Origin: Rhodoferax saidenbachensis
Lineage (GTDB): Bacteria > Pseudomonadota > Gammaproteobacteria > Burkholderiales > Burkholderiaceae_C
DNA length: 64,000 nt
Reading direction: 5' to 3'
Assembly (NCBI RefSeq): GCF_001955715.1
Contig: NZ_CP019239.1
Coordinates: 1,178,001 to 1,242,000, forward strand
Shown here: one piece after another, positions 24,678 through 34,640 of the stretch
Position numbering within the stretch: the stretch's first letter is position 1
Layout of the letters: each line of letters starts with the position of its first letter
Translations under genes and position numbers: made by a program
The notes under the pieces: model-generated
The model's database searches: none
Told to the model about the DNA's origin: nothing
What the model saw: only the letters and a program-made list of their open reading frames with translations

Positions 24678-25456
24678 GCGCCAAGTTGTCCATCCAAGGC
24701 GTATCGCGCGTCTTCACCAGTCCCAAGGGCGCGAAGACACAAGCGCTCACGCCGGTTGATTTTGACGTGCGCGAAAACGACTTCGTCACCATTCTGGGCC
24801 CCTCGGGTTGCGGCAAGTCCACCATGCTGCGCATCGTGGCGGGGCTGGACCAGCCCACCACCGGGCGCGTGCTGCTCGACGGTCAGCCCGTCGACGGCCC
24901 GGGCGCGGACCGTGGCATGGTGTTCCAGAGCTACACGCTGTTCCCCTGGCTCACGATTGCGCAGAACATCCGCTTCGGCCTGCGTGAACGTGGCATGCCC
25001 GAGGCGCAGCAAAAGGAGCGCTGCGACTACTTCATGGCCAAAGTCGGCCTGCGGGGTTTCGAGCACCATTTTCCCAAGCAGCTCTCGGGTGGCATGCAGC
25101 AGCGCACGGCGATTGCCCGTGCGTTGGCGAATGACCCCAAGATATTGCTGCTCGACGAGCCTTTTGGCGCGCTGGACAACCAGACCCGCGTGCTGATGCA
25201 GGAGCTGTTGCTCGGCATCTGGGAGGCCGAGCGCAAGACGGTGCTGTTCGTGACCCACGACATCGACGAAGCCATCTTCATGGCCAATCGGGTTGCGGTG
25301 TTCAGCGCACGGCCTGGGCGTATCAAGACCGAGCTGGAAGTAGACTTGCCGCACCCGCGGCACTACACCATCAAGACTTCGCCCGAGTTCATGCAACTCA
25401 AGGCGCGCTTGACCGAAGAAATTCGGGCCGAGTCCATGGCCGCGGCAGAACACTAA
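24674..25456 (+). CDS. NitT/TauT-family ABC transporter ATP-binding protein
   Basis: A 260-residue ATPase: Walker A GPSGCGKST, Q-loop VFQSYTLFPWL, signature LSGGMQQRTAIARAL, Walker B ILLLDEPFGALD and switch His in FVTHDIDEA, all in order. It energises the permease encoded just upstream, with which its start overlaps by four bases. hutC follows 25 bases later. The three transporter genes precede hutC and the histidine catabolic genes on the same strand. Confidence 0.94.
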   Translation: MSAKLSIQGVSRVFTSPKGAKTQALTPVDFDVRENDFVTILGPSGCGKSTMLRIVAGLDQPTTGRVLLDGQPVDGPGADRGMVFQSYTLFPWLTIAQNIRFGLRERGMPEAQQKERCDYFMAKVGLRGFEHHFPKQLSGGMQQRTAIARALANDPKILLLDEPFGALDNQTRVLMQELLLGIWEAERKTVLFVTHDIDEAIFMANRVAVFSARPGRIKTELEVDLPHPRHYTIKTSPEFMQLKARLTEEIRAESMAAAEH

Positions 25457-25481
25457 AAACTGCCACCAGAGACAACCCGCC

Positions 25482-26270
25482 ATGAATGCCAAGCTGCACG
25501 CCATCACTTCCGCTGCCTCCGCCATCCGGCGGTCGGGGGAGGTGCCGGCCAGCGTGGCGCTGTACCAGCAGATCAAGGACTTCATTGCCAGCCGCATCCA
25601 GGACGGCACTTGGCGGCCCGGCGACAAGCTGCCGTCGGAGAACGACCTGGTGGTGCAGTTTGGCATGTCGCGCATGACGGTGAACCGCGCGCTACGCGAG
25701 CTGGTGGAACAGGGCCGCATACGGCGTGTGGCCGGTGTGGGCAGCTTTGTGGCCGACGACAAACCGCAGGCCAACCTGCTGCAGATCGCCAGCCTGGCCG
25801 AGGACATCCGCCGCCGCGGACATGACTACGCGTGTGACGTGATCGTGGTCGAGCGTACCTCGGCCTCGCTGGAAATCGCCACCGCGCTGGGGCTGACGAC
25901 CGGCGCCTCGGTGTTCCATTCGGTGTGTGTGCATCTGGAAAACGGTGTGCCCATGCAACTGGAAGACCGCTATGTCAGCCCAGCCATGGTGCCGCAGTTC
26001 ATCCAGCAGGACTTCGCCCGCGAACAACCGGCCGACTTTCTGGTGCGCACCGTGCTGTTCGACCAGATGGAGCATGTTGTCGACGCCGTGTTGCCCACGG
26101 CCGAGCAGGCCCGCCTGCTGCAGATGGATGCGCACCAACCCTGCCTGCTGCTCACGCGCCGCACCTGGCAGCGCGATATTCCCATCACCATCGTGCGTTG
26201 CCTGCACCCCGGCATGCGATACCGCCTGGGCAGCCGCTTCCGTACCGACGGCAACGCCCTGTCCAGCTGA
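25482..26270 (+). CDS. hutC: Histidine utilization repressor, GntR/HutC family
   Basis: A 262-residue regulator with a GntR winged helix (VALYQQIKDFIASRIQDGTW, KLPSENDLVVQFGMSRMTVN, about residues 25-95) and a C-terminal UTRA effector domain ending LLTRRTWQRDIPITIVRCLHPG, characteristic of HutC. In other proteobacteria HutC binds urocanate and releases its operators. Two TGTATATACA palindromes in this locus, before the transporter genes and before hutH, are its likely targets, so it should also regulate itself through the upstream operator. Confidence 0.93.
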   Translation: MNAKLHAITSAASAIRRSGEVPASVALYQQIKDFIASRIQDGTWRPGDKLPSENDLVVQFGMSRMTVNRALRELVEQGRIRRVAGVGSFVADDKPQANLLQIASLAEDIRRRGHDYACDVIVVERTSASLEIATALGLTTGASVFHSVCVHLENGVPMQLEDRYVSPAMVPQFIQQDFAREQPADFLVRTVLFDQMEHVVDAVLPTAEQARLLQMDAHQPCLLLTRRTWQRDIPITIVRCLHPGMRYRLGSRFRTDGNALSS

Positions 26271-26306
26271 TACGAAGAACCGCTTTCATTTTTTCGCTGA
26301 TACCTA

Positions 26307-26320
26307 CTTGTATATACAGG
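26307..26320. promoter_or_regulatory. HutC-type operator before hutH
   Basis: CTTGTATATACAGG contains the perfect palindrome TGTATATACA (26309-26318). It ends 8 bases before the hutH ATG, so a bound repressor would also cover the ribosome-binding site (ACAGGATAAAAC). The inverse-oriented equivalent is at 22774. Confidence 0.65.
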
Positions 26321-26327
26321 ATAAAAC

Positions 26328-27887
26328 ATGACAACACCCACTGCATCCACTTTGACGCTGTTGCCCGGCCAGGTGCCATTGGCCCACTGGCGTGCCATCT
26401 ACCGCGGCGCCACGCCCACGCTGGACGCGTCCTGCGCCGCTGCCGTAAAAGCTAGCGCCGAGACCGTGGCGCGCATCGTCGCCAAGGGTGAGCCGGTTTA
26501 CGGCATCAACACCGGCTTCGGCAAGCTCGCCAGCGTGCGTATTCCCGCCGAAGACCTGGAAACCCTGCAACGCAACATCGTGCTGTCGCACGCCGCGGGT
26601 GTGGGTGAGGCAACCCCCTTGCCCATCGCGCGCCTGATGATGGCGTTGAAGCTGGCGAGCTTGGCGCAGGGCGCATCGGGCATTCGCCCCGCAACCTTGG
26701 CCTTGCTCGAAGCCATGTTGGTGCGCGGTGTGATTCCCGTGGTTCCCGGCCAAGGTTCGGTGGGCGCCTCGGGCGATCTGGCGCCGCTGTCCCACATGAC
26801 GGAAGTGATGATCGGTGTAGGCGAAGCCTTCACCCCCACGGGCCGCATGCCCGCCGTAGAAGCGCTGGCCAGCGTGGGCCTCCAACCTGTGGTGCTCGGC
26901 CCCAAGGAAGGCTTGGCCTTGCTCAACGGCACACAGTTTTCCACCGCCAATGCATTGGCCGGTTTGTTCGAGGCGGAGCGTCTGCTGCAGTCGGCCCTGC
27001 TGACCGGCGCGCTGTCCACCGACGCGGCCAAGGGCACGGATGCGCCATTTGACGCACGCATCCACCGCCTGCGCAAACACAAGGGCCAGATGGCCACGGC
27101 CGAAGCATTGCGCCAGTTGCTGGTTGGCAGTGCCATCCGTGCTTCGCACCTGAGCGGCGACGAGCGCGTGCAAGACCCGTATTGCCTGCGCTGCCAGCCG
27201 CAGGTCATGGGCGCATGCCTGGACGTGCTGCACCACGCGGCCGACCTGCTGGAGACCGAAGCCAACGGCGTGTCGGACAACCCGCTGATCTTCCCTGGCG
27301 TCAACGGCCAGCCCGACGAGTCCTTGTCCGGTGGCAACTTCCACGCCGAGCCGGTGGCCTTTGCGGCCGACATGATTGCCATGGCGATCTGCGAAATCGG
27401 TTCGCTGTCCGAGCGCCGCATTGCCATGCTGGTGGACCCTGCACTGTCGGGACTGCCGGCATTTCTGACCCCCAAGCCGGGCCTGAACTCGGGATTCATG
27501 ATTCCGCAGGTCACGGCCGCTGCGCTGGTGTCGGAAAACAAGCAACGCGCGTATCCTGCCAGCGTGGACTCCATCCCCACTTCGGCGAACCAGGAAGACC
27601 ATGTGTCCATGGCCGCCCACGGTGCGCGCCGCCTGATGCCCATGGCCGAGAACGCCATGGCCGTGATTGCCATTGAATGGCTGGCTGCGGCCCAGGGCTG
27701 CCATTTCCACGCGCCACTGCAATCCAGCGCTCCGCTGCAGCAAGTGGTGCAACTGTTGCGCACCCAAGTGCCGCACCTGGAGGATGACCGCCACATCCAG
27801 CCCGATATGCAGGCCGCGATTGCCATGGTGCGCAGTGGCGCCCTGGTAGCGGCTAGCCAAAGCGTTGCGCTGCCCAGCGTCGCTTGA
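26328..27887 (+). CDS. hutH: Histidine ammonia-lyase
   Basis: A 519-residue cytoplasmic enzyme, the usual length. The tripeptide that cyclises to the MIO electrophile is Ala147-Ser148-Gly149 in [21 protein letters not shown] (active-site Tyr), [11 protein letters not shown] and [18 protein letters not shown] are also present. It deaminates L-histidine to urocanate. The operator for HutC overlaps its translation start region. hutU follows after a family B repeat. First enzyme of the complete pathway encoded here. Confidence 0.97.
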   Translation: MTTPTASTLTLLPGQVPLAHWRAIYRGATPTLDASCAAAVKASAETVARIVAKGEPVYGINTGFGKLASVRIPAEDLETLQRNIVLSHAAGVGEATPLPIARLMMALKLASLAQGASGIRPATLALLEAMLVRGVIPVVPGQGSVGASGDLAPLSHMTEVMIGVGEAFTPTGRMPAVEALASVGLQPVVLGPKEGLALLNGTQFSTANALAGLFEAERLLQSALLTGALSTDAAKGTDAPFDARIHRLRKHKGQMATAEALRQLLVGSAIRASHLSGDERVQDPYCLRCQPQVMGACLDVLHHAADLLETEANGVSDNPLIFPGVNGQPDESLSGGNFHAEPVAFAADMIAMAICEIGSLSERRIAMLVDPALSGLPAFLTPKPGLNSGFMIPQVTAAALVSENKQRAYPASVDSIPTSANQEDHVSMAAHGARRLMPMAENAMAVIAIEWLAAAQGCHFHAPLQSSAPLQQVVQLLRTQVPHLEDDRHIQPDMQAAIAMVRSGALVAASQSVALPSVA

Positions 27888-27904
27888 AGTGCCGTTGATG
27901 AAGT

Positions 27905-27985
27905 CCGTTCCCGTTAAGCTTGTTGAAACGCAGCCCTTGCAAATCCAAGATTGGCAAAAGGCTTCGACAGGCTCAGCCCGAACGG
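27905..27985. repeat. Family B repeat between hutH and hutU
   Basis: A degenerate left arm (CCGTTCCCGTTAAGCTTGTT) faces an intact right arm, CTTCGACAGGCTCAGCCCGA, ending CGG at 27985. Between them is CAGCCCTTGCAAATCCAAGA, which also occurs in the copy at 37237-37340, so these two copies are of one subtype. Confidence 0.8.
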
Positions 27986-28047
27986 AAGTACTTTTTGCCT
28001 AACCCGTTTCTCTCTACCGTACAACGAATGTTCTGAAGGAGCCCACC

Positions 28048-29745
28048 ATGACCACCAACACCGATCCCCGCATTGACCCCACCCGAGTGATCCGCGCCCC
28101 GCGTGGCACCGCGCTGACCTGCAAGAGCTGGCTGACCGAAGCCGCGTACCGCATGATCCAGAACAACCTGGACCCCGAAGTCGCCGAGAACCCGCAGGCC
28201 CTGGTGGTCTACGGCGGCATTGGCCGCGCCGCGCGCGACTGGGCCTGTTTTGACCAGATCCTGGCGTCGCTCAAAGACCTGAATGACGACGAATCGCTGC
28301 TGGTGCAATCTGGCAAGCCCGTGGGCGTGTTCAAGACCCACGCCAACGCGCCGCGCGTGCTGATCGCCAATTCCAACCTGGTGCCCAAGTGGGCCAACTG
28401 GGAACACTTCAATGAGCTGGACCGCAAGGGCCTGTTCATGTACGGCCAGATGACGGCGGGTAGCTGGATCTACATCGGCAGCCAGGGCATCGTGCAAGGC
28501 ACGTTTGAGACTTTTGTGGAGGCTGGCCGCCAGCACTACAACAACAGCCTCGCGGGCAAGTGGATTCTGACCGCCGGTCTGGGCGGCATGGGCGGCGCAC
28601 AGCCGTTGGCCGCCACGCTGGCCGGAGCCGTCTCGCTGAACATCGAGTGCCAGCAGAGCAGCATCGACTTCCGTCTGCGCACGCGTTATGTGGACAAGCA
28701 GGCGCGTGACATCGACCACGCGCTCGAACTCATCGCGCAACACTGCGCCGCGAAAGAAGCCGTCTCTATCGCCCTGCTGGGCAACGCGGCCGACATCCTG
28801 CCCGAGCTGGTGAAGCGCGCCAAGGCCGGCGCCATCAAGCCCGACCTGGTGACCGACCAGACCTCGGCGCACGATTTGATCAACGGCTATCTGCCCACCG
28901 GCTGGACCGTGGCCCAGTGGAAGACCGCGCAGCGCGACCCCGCACAACACAAACGCCTGACCGATGAAGCTGCCCAAAGCTGCGCGGTGCACGTGCAGGC
29001 CATGCTGGACTTCCAGGCCATGGGCATCCCCACGGTGGATTACGGCAACAACATCCGCCAGGTGGCGTTTGACGTGGGCGTGAAGAACGCGTTCGACTTC
29101 CCCGGCTTTGTGCCCGCCTACATCCGCCCGCTGTTCTGCGAAGGCAAGGGCCCGTTCCGCTGGGTGGCACTCTCTGGCGACCCGGAAGATATCTACAAGA
29201 CCGACGCCAAGATCAAGGAACTGTTCCCCGAGAACAAACACACGCACCGCTGGCTCGACATGGCGCGCGAGCGCATCAGCTTCCAGGGCCTGCCCGCACG
29301 CATCTGCTGGCTCGGTCTGGGTGAGCGCCACATCGCCGGTCTGGCCTTCAATGAGATGGTGAAAAACGGCGAACTCAAAGCGCCGATCGTCATCGGCCGC
29401 GACCACCTGGACACCGGCTCGGTGGCTAGCCCGAACCGCGAAACCGAAGCCATGAAGGACGGCACCGATGCTGTGTCCGACTGGCCGCTGCTCAACGCGC
29501 TGCTCAACACTGCTGGCGGCGCCACCTGGGTCAGCCTGCACCATGGCGGTGGCGTGGGCATGGGCTACTCGCAGCACTCCGGCATGGTCATCGTGGCCGA
29601 TGGTACCGATGCGGCCGCCGAGCGCCTGGCGCGTGTGCTGGTCAACGACAGCGGCTCGGGCGTCATGCGCCACGCTGATGCCGGTTACGACATCGCTGTC
29701 GCTACCGCGAAGAAGCAGGGCCTGAAACTGCCGATGATCAAGTGA
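28048..29745 (+). CDS. hutU: Urocanate hydratase
   Basis: A 565-residue cytoplasmic NAD-dependent lyase, the expected size. Motifs include the NAD-binding glycine loop in [29 protein letters not shown] and the catalytic Cys at about residue 420 in [11 protein letters not shown]. It converts urocanate to imidazolone propionate. GAAGGAGCCCACC is a good ribosome-binding site. Family B repeats lie on both sides. Confidence 0.97.
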   Translation: MTTNTDPRIDPTRVIRAPRGTALTCKSWLTEAAYRMIQNNLDPEVAENPQALVVYGGIGRAARDWACFDQILASLKDLNDDESLLVQSGKPVGVFKTHANAPRVLIANSNLVPKWANWEHFNELDRKGLFMYGQMTAGSWIYIGSQGIVQGTFETFVEAGRQHYNNSLAGKWILTAGLGGMGGAQPLAATLAGAVSLNIECQQSSIDFRLRTRYVDKQARDIDHALELIAQHCAAKEAVSIALLGNAADILPELVKRAKAGAIKPDLVTDQTSAHDLINGYLPTGWTVAQWKTAQRDPAQHKRLTDEAAQSCAVHVQAMLDFQAMGIPTVDYGNNIRQVAFDVGVKNAFDFPGFVPAYIRPLFCEGKGPFRWVALSGDPEDIYKTDAKIKELFPENKHTHRWLDMARERISFQGLPARICWLGLGERHIAGLAFNEMVKNGELKAPIVIGRDHLDTGSVASPNRETEAMKDGTDAVSDWPLLNALLNTAGGATWVSLHHGGGVGMGYSQHSGMVIVADGTDAAAERLARVLVNDSGSGVMRHADAGYDIAVATAKKQGLKLPMIK

Positions 29746-29753
29746 TAGGAAAT

Positions 29754-29827
29754 CCGTTCGCCCTGAGCCTGTCGAAGGGCCCTTCGTCCTTGCTCAGGAT
29801 AGGCTTCGACAGGCTCAGCCCGAACGG
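29754..29827. repeat. Family B inverted repeat between hutU and hutD
   Basis: CCGTTCGCCCTGAGCCTGTC and GACAGGCTCAGCCCGAACGG are perfect reverse complements and can form a 20-bp stem; the loop holds CTTCGTCCTTGCTCAGGATA. This is the cleanest copy in the window. It sits in the hut transcript, 9 bases after the hutU stop. Confidence 0.9.
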
Positions 29828-29858
29828 GACTCTTGACACACTGCAACTTCAATAAAAC

Positions 29859-30431
29859 ATGCTGCACCGCTTTGACATTGCCACCTTGCCTGCCACACCG
29901 TGGAAAAACGGCGGTGGCAGCACACGTGAAATCGTGTGTCGCCCCGAGGGCGCGGGCATGGATGGCTTCGACTGGCGCGTCAGCATTGCCACCATCGCAC
30001 AGCCCGGGCCGTTCTCGGCCTTTCCGGGAGTGGACCGTGTGATCATGTTATTGGACGGCGATGGCGTGTTGTTGCAATCGGCCAGCGGCATCAACCATAG
30101 GCTGGGTGAAGCCTATGCGCCATTTGCCTTCTCCGGCGATGTGGCGCTGGACTGCACACTCTTGGGCGGTGCGTCTACCGACTTCAACGTGATGACGCGG
30201 CGCGGCGCCGTACGCGCGGAGGTGCAGGTGCTGCGGTCTGCTGCAGACCTGATGGCCTCAGCGCACGGTCTGCTATTGGCCCTGCAAGGGGATTGGCAGT
30301 TGCAGGGCGCGCAAGCTACCCTGTCTTGCACTGCAGGGCAGGGACTGTGGTGGGACGGTGCGCAACACGGCTGGCAAGCCACGCCGCAGCGCAGTGATGC
30401 GGCCCTGGTGTGGGTACGTCTGGACACGTAG
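29859..30431 (+). CDS. hutD: HutD family protein
   Basis: A 190-residue cupin-like protein: [20 protein letters not shown] at residues 9-28, then [19 protein letters not shown] and [11 protein letters not shown]. HutD is regularly found in hut operons and in Pseudomonas is thought to limit hut expression or bind a pathway intermediate; it has no demonstrated enzymatic step. It starts 32 bases after a family B repeat. Its stop is 13 bases before the chosen hutI ATG. Confidence 0.88.
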   Translation: MLHRFDIATLPATPWKNGGGSTREIVCRPEGAGMDGFDWRVSIATIAQPGPFSAFPGVDRVIMLLDGDGVLLQSASGINHRLGEAYAPFAFSGDVALDCTLLGGASTDFNVMTRRGAVRAEVQVLRSAADLMASAHGLLLALQGDWQLQGAQATLSCTAGQGLWWDGAQHGWQATPQRSDAALVWVRLDT

Positions 30432-30439
30432 GAGCCTGA

Positions 30440-30509
30440 AATTTATGAAAAAAGTGCCTGTAGCCCCCATGCAGTCTGCGCAAGCAGCTACGCATTTGAT
30501 AGCAAATTT
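30440..30509 (+). repeat. Short interspersed repeat (family A) at the hutI start
   Basis: AGTGCCTGTAGCCCCCATGC, then GCGCAAGCAGCTAC and TTGATAGCAAATTT. Both plausible hutI start codons (30445 and 30469) lie inside it, so the repeat provides the first residues of HutI. Confidence 0.75.
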
Positions 30510-31725
30510 ACCTAGCGCCAACGGTGTCTGGACGCATCTGCACCCCATGCCCGGTGCACTGGCCGATGGCGACATGCCTGCGGGTGAAGTCAGCCTGGTG
30601 GTGGAGCAGGGCCTCATTCGCTGGATCGGTGCAGGCGATGCCGTACCCGCCGCCTATGCTGCCTTGCCACGCTTTGACGGTGGCGGTGCGCTGCTCACGC
30701 CCGGCCTGGTCGACTGCCACACCCACTTGGTCTACGGCGGCCAGCGCGCCAATGAGTTTGCGATGCGGCTGGCCGATGCCAGCTACGAAGAGGTGGCCAA
30801 AGCAGGCGGAGGCATTGTCTCCAGCGTGCGCGCCACGCGTGAGGACGATGAAGACACGCTGTTCGCATCGGCCGCCCGTCGGCTCGAAGAGCTGCTGGCC
30901 GAGGGCGTCTGCGCGATAGAGATCAAATCCGGCTACGGCCTGGCACTCGAACACGAACGCAAGCAGTTGCGCGTGGCACGCCGCCTGGGCGAGGCCTATG
31001 GCGTCACCGTGCGCACCACCTTTCTAGGCGCGCATGCATTGCCGCCCGAATACGCAGGCCGCAGCCAGGACTACATCGATGTGGTCTGCAACGAGATGCT
31101 GCCAGCACTCGCCGCCGAGGGTCTGGTGGATGCAGTTGATGTGTTCTGCGAACGCATAGGCTTCTCGCTGGCCGAGACCGAACAAGTTTTCAAAGCGGCG
31201 AAGGCTTTGGGTTTGCCAGTCAAGTTGCATGCCGAACAACTCTCGGACATGGGCGGTTCGGCGCTGGCCGCACGTTATGGCGCGCTGTCGTGCGACCACA
31301 TCGAACACTTGAGCGCGGAGGGCATTGCCACCATGAAGGCCGCGGGCACGGTGGCCGTGTTGCTGCCCGGCGCCTACTACACGCTGCGCGACACCCACCT
31401 GCCACCGATCCAGGCGCTGCGCGATGCCGGTGTGCCGATGGCGGTGAGCACTGACCACAACCCTGGCACCTCACCGGCCTTGAGTTTGCTGCTGATGGCG
31501 AACATGGCTTGCACGTTGTTCCGTCTGACGGTGCCGGAGGCGCTGGTCGGTATCACGCGCAACGCGGCGTTGGCGTTGGGGTTGCAGGACACCCATGGCA
31601 CGATTGGTGTTGGGCGGCCGGCCAACTTTGTGTTGTGGGGTGTGCAGGAGGCTTCGGAGTTGGCTTATTGGTTTGGGCAGCGGCCGGTGAGGACGGTGGT
31701 GCGGCAGGGTAGGGTGGCGGTGTGA
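30445..31725 (+). CDS. hutI: Imidazolonepropionase
   Basis: A 426-residue amidohydrolase. [16 protein letters not shown] carries the two metal histidines, followed by [25 protein letters not shown] and [11 protein letters not shown] with the metal Asp. It hydrolyses imidazolone propionate to N-formimino-L-glutamate. The start is uncertain: ATG 30445 has GGAG ten bases upstream, ATG 30469 has none. Either start lies in a family A repeat, so the first 14-22 residues are repeat-encoded and probably dispensable; the conserved part begins near NGVWTHL. Confidence 0.95.
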   Translation: MKKVPVAPMQSAQAATHLIANLPSANGVWTHLHPMPGALADGDMPAGEVSLVVEQGLIRWIGAGDAVPAAYAALPRFDGGGALLTPGLVDCHTHLVYGGQRANEFAMRLADASYEEVAKAGGGIVSSVRATREDDEDTLFASAARRLEELLAEGVCAIEIKSGYGLALEHERKQLRVARRLGEAYGVTVRTTFLGAHALPPEYAGRSQDYIDVVCNEMLPALAAEGLVDAVDVFCERIGFSLAETEQVFKAAKALGLPVKLHAEQLSDMGGSALAARYGALSCDHIEHLSAEGIATMKAAGTVAVLLPGAYYTLRDTHLPPIQALRDAGVPMAVSTDHNPGTSPALSLLLMANMACTLFRLTVPEALVGITRNAALALGLQDTHGTIGVGRPANFVLWGVQEASELAYWFGQRPVRTVVRQGRVAV

Positions 31726-31750
31726 CTGCCTCTCTTCTTTTGAGGGGTGC

Positions 31751-32323
31751 CTGCCGGCGGGGCAGGTCGGGTTGTGCGCCCGACAGATGGTTTGGCCGGG
31801 TCTCGCCCCGGCGGGCGACTCACTTTCTCTTGCTTCGCCAAGAGAAAGTAAGCAAAGAGAAGGCGACCCTACTGTCTGCGACCCTCCGCTGCGCTGCGGG
31901 CAACCTGCGGTGCTCGGGGTCGGGGGGGTCTGGCTCGAACTCGCCCTGCGGGCTCAAACAATCGCCAGCCCTCATCCGCCGCCCCCTGCGCTCCTCGGCG
32001 TATACAGAAGGGATTGGGGGAATACACGCCATCGCTGCGCTCGGCGCGTCCGCGCGCAGGCGCGGACGGGATGTTGGTAGTTGCTACCCGGTGGTTACTG
32101 TCACCGCCGTAATGAGGAGGCGAGTAGCGCAGGTTTGGGCGGATCAGGGCTGGCGATTGTTTGAGGCGATAGCCGAGTTCGAGCCAGACCCCGCCCAAAC
32201 CGAGCAACGCAGCGTGCCCGTAGCGAAGCGCAGGGCCGACGAATCCGGCTCGCCTTTCTTTGCTTACTTTCTTTGGCGAAGCAAAGAAAGTGAGTGCGCT
32301 GTCGGGCGCATATCCCGACATGC
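31751..32323. repeat. Family C: 0.57-kb near-palindromic element, copy 1
   Basis: The outer ends are inverted copies (GTTGTGCGCCCGACAG against CTGTCGGGCGCATATCCCGA). Next inward comes CTTCGCCAAGAGAAAGTAAG against CTTACTTTCTTTGGCGAAGC, then TCTGGCTCGAACTCGCCC against GAGTTCGAGCCAGACC, then AATCGCCAGCCCT against AGGGCTGGCGATT. The unpaired centre is about 32010-32105. A second copy in the same orientation is at 50659-51215. It separates hutI from hutF in an otherwise tight operon. Short open frames on both strands exist in both copies but change with indels, so I do not call genes. Confidence 0.85.
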
Positions 32324-32344
32324 CACGCAACCAAAACAATCACC

Positions 32345-33739
32345 ATGAATAAAACACTATTCGCCCAGGACGCTTTGTTACCCACCGGCTGGGCCAAAAA
32401 CGTCCTGCTGCAATGGAACGCGCAGGGTCAACTCACCCAAGTGCAAACCAACAGCACCCCCGACAGCACGGCGCAAAAGGCAATAGGGCCAATCATCCCC
32501 GGCACTCCCAACCTCCACTCCCACGCCTTCCAACGCGCCTTCGGCGGCCTCACCGAATACCGCGGTCAAAGCCTGGATGGAGGGCAAGACAGCTTCTGGA
32601 GCTGGCGCACGCTGATGTATCGCTTCGCGCAGCGCATCACGCCCGCACAGCTGGAGGCCATCGCCACCTGGCTCTACATCGAGATGCTGGAGGCGGGTTA
32701 CACCTCTGTCTGCGAATTCCACTACGTGCACCACGACCAAAGCGGCCAGCCTTATGCCGACGACGCGACGCTGGCCCAGTGCCTGCTGCGCGCCGCGCAG
32801 AAGACCGGCATGGGTCTGACGCTGCTGCCCGTGCTGTACCAGACCAGCGGTTTTGGTGCCACGCCACCGTCTGAGGGCCAGCGCCGATTTATCCGCAGCA
32901 CCGACAACATGCTGCGTTTGCTGGAGCGCTTGAAGCCTCTGTGCGAAGCGCAGGGCGCGCGCCTGGGCCTGGCGCCGCATTCGCTGCGTGCCGTACCGCC
33001 CGATGGACTGCGCGATGCGCTCGCGGGCTTGAATACCATCGACGCCACTGCCCCGGTGCACATCCACATCGCTGAGCAGACCGGCGAGGTCGATGCCTGC
33101 GTGGCCTGGAGCGGCCAACGTCCGGTGGAATGGTTGCTGAACCATGCCGAGGTCAACGCACGCTGGTGCCTGGTACACGCCACGCACATGAACGAGGCTG
33201 AGTACCAGCGCGCCGCACAAAGCGGCGCCGTGGCCGGCATTTGCCCCAGCACGGAGGCCAATTTGGGCGATGGTATTTTTGACATGCCACGCTGGCTCTC
33301 AAACGGTGGCGCCTGGGGTGTGGGCTCGGACAGCCACGCCACGGTGAATGCCGCCGAAGAACTGATGCTGCTCGAATACGGCCAGCGCCTGCACCTGCGC
33401 CAGCGCAATGTGCTGGCCACTCCCCAGCAGTCGCAGGTCGCCACTGCCATGACTTTGCAGGTTTTGCAGGGTGGTGCGCAAGCCGCAGGCCGCACCATTG
33501 CTGGCCTGACCGTGGGCCAGCAGGCGGACTTTGTGGCGCTCGACGCCCAGCACATTGCACTCGCAGGTTTGTCCGCGCCCGAGATGCTATCTGCCCATGT
33601 GTTTGCTAGCCACCGCACCTCCGCATTGGACGGCGTCTGGGTTGCGGGCCAGCAGCAGGTACAGGCCGGTCGCCATGCATTGCACGACGAGGCCGCACAG
33701 GCGTTTGTGCAGGCGCGTCGGCGTCTGCTGGTTGAATAA
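32345..33739 (+). CDS. hutF: Formimidoylglutamate deiminase
   Basis: A 464-residue amidohydrolase. It has PGTPNLHSHAFQRAFGG with metal histidines, CEFHYVHHD, IHIAEQTGEVDACVAWSGQR and GSDSHATVNAAEEL with the metal Asp. It converts N-formimino-L-glutamate to N-formyl-L-glutamate plus ammonia. Its presence with HutG, and absence of a formiminoglutamase, marks the five-step pathway. The ATG at 32345 gives the normal N-terminus (MNKTLFAQDALLP). A start 51 bases upstream would lie in the family C element. Confidence 0.95.
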   Translation: MNKTLFAQDALLPTGWAKNVLLQWNAQGQLTQVQTNSTPDSTAQKAIGPIIPGTPNLHSHAFQRAFGGLTEYRGQSLDGGQDSFWSWRTLMYRFAQRITPAQLEAIATWLYIEMLEAGYTSVCEFHYVHHDQSGQPYADDATLAQCLLRAAQKTGMGLTLLPVLYQTSGFGATPPSEGQRRFIRSTDNMLRLLERLKPLCEAQGARLGLAPHSLRAVPPDGLRDALAGLNTIDATAPVHIHIAEQTGEVDACVAWSGQRPVEWLLNHAEVNARWCLVHATHMNEAEYQRAAQSGAVAGICPSTEANLGDGIFDMPRWLSNGGAWGVGSDSHATVNAAEELMLLEYGQRLHLRQRNVLATPQQSQVATAMTLQVLQGGAQAAGRTIAGLTVGQQADFVALDAQHIALAGLSAPEMLSAHVFASHRTSALDGVWVAGQQQVQAGRHALHDEAAQAFVQARRRLLVE

Positions 33740-33749
33740 CGTGAAAAAT

Positions 33750-33799
33750 CCGTTCGCCCTGAGCCCGTCGAAGGGCTTCGACAGGCTCAGCCCGAACGG
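33750..33799. repeat. Family B inverted repeat between hutF and hutG
   Basis: CCGTTCGCCCTGAGCCCGTC and GACAGGCTCAGCCCGAACGG face each other with only a short loop (GAAGGGCTTC), giving a compact, near-perfect hairpin. It begins 11 bases after the hutF stop. Confidence 0.9.
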
Positions 33800-33823
33800 T
33801 GTTGATATGAAAGTTCGAAAACC

Positions 33824-34639
33824 ATGACCATCACCACCGAAGCCCCTTTCATCTTTCATCAGGGCACCCGTCCCCTGCTGATTTCCATGCCGCACGTGGG
33901 TACGCATGTGCCGCCAGCGATTGCCACGCGCCTGACGCCCGAAGGCCGCGAGGTGCATGACACCGACTGGCATCTGGGCCGCCTCTACGACTTCGCCAAG
34001 GCAATGGGCGCTTCCATCCTCATGGCCACGCATTCGCGCTATGTGGTGGACCTGAACCGTCCGCCCGATGGCGCCAGCCTCTACCCGGGCCAGAGCGTCA
34101 CAGGCCTGTGCCCGGTCGATACTTTCAATGACACGCCGTTGTATGCCGATGGCAATGGGCCTGATGAGGCCGAGATCGCCGCGCGGCGCGAGGCGGTCTG
34201 GCGGCCGTACCATGACCAGCTCGCTGCCGAGTTGGCACGTATCAAGGCCCGGCATGGCATCGCGATGCTGTGGGACGCACATTCCATCCGTTCGGTCGTT
34301 CCGCGCTTCTTCGAGGGCAAGCTGCCCGATTTCAACCTCGGCACCGCCGATGGCGCGAGTTGCGACCTGGTGCTGGCGCAGCAACTGCTGGCGATTGCCC
34401 AGGCCTCGCTGGGCTACACCGCCGTGCTCAATGGCCGCTTCAAGGGCGGTCACATCACCCGCCACTACGGTCAACCCGCACACAACGTCCATGCGGTGCA
34501 ATTGGAGATGACGCAATGCAGCTATATGCAGGAGCACATGCCGTTCGACTACCTGCCCGACGTAGCCGAGCGTGTGCAGCCTACGCTGCAAGCGCTGCTG
34601 CAGACAGTGCTTGCCTTTGCTGAGCGCCGAGACCATTGA
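33824..34639 (+). CDS. hutG: N-formylglutamate deformylase
   Basis: A 271-residue zinc hydrolase of the N-formylglutamate amidohydrolase family. It has ISMPHVGTHVP, HDTDWHLGRLYDFAKAMGAS, THSRYVVDLNRP, LWDAHSIRSVVPRFF and QLEMTQCSYM. It releases formate and L-glutamate from N-formyl-L-glutamate, the last step of the five-step histidine pathway. The FAD-linked dehydrogenase gene starts two bases after its stop, implying coupled translation. Confidence 0.95.
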   Translation: MTITTEAPFIFHQGTRPLLISMPHVGTHVPPAIATRLTPEGREVHDTDWHLGRLYDFAKAMGASILMATHSRYVVDLNRPPDGASLYPGQSVTGLCPVDTFNDTPLYADGNGPDEAEIAARREAVWRPYHDQLAAELARIKARHGIAMLWDAHSIRSVVPRFFEGKLPDFNLGTADGASCDLVLAQQLLAIAQASLGYTAVLNGRFKGGHITRHYGQPAHNVHAVQLEMTQCSYMQEHMPFDYLPDVAERVQPTLQALLQTVLAFAERRDH

Positions 34640-34640
34640 G

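Noticed and set aside
31751..32323. Several 60-200 codon open frames on both strands in the family C elements.
   Set aside because: Frames are not kept between the two copies, the nucleotide sequence is a palindrome, and no start has a ribosome-binding site. They are by-products of the repeat.
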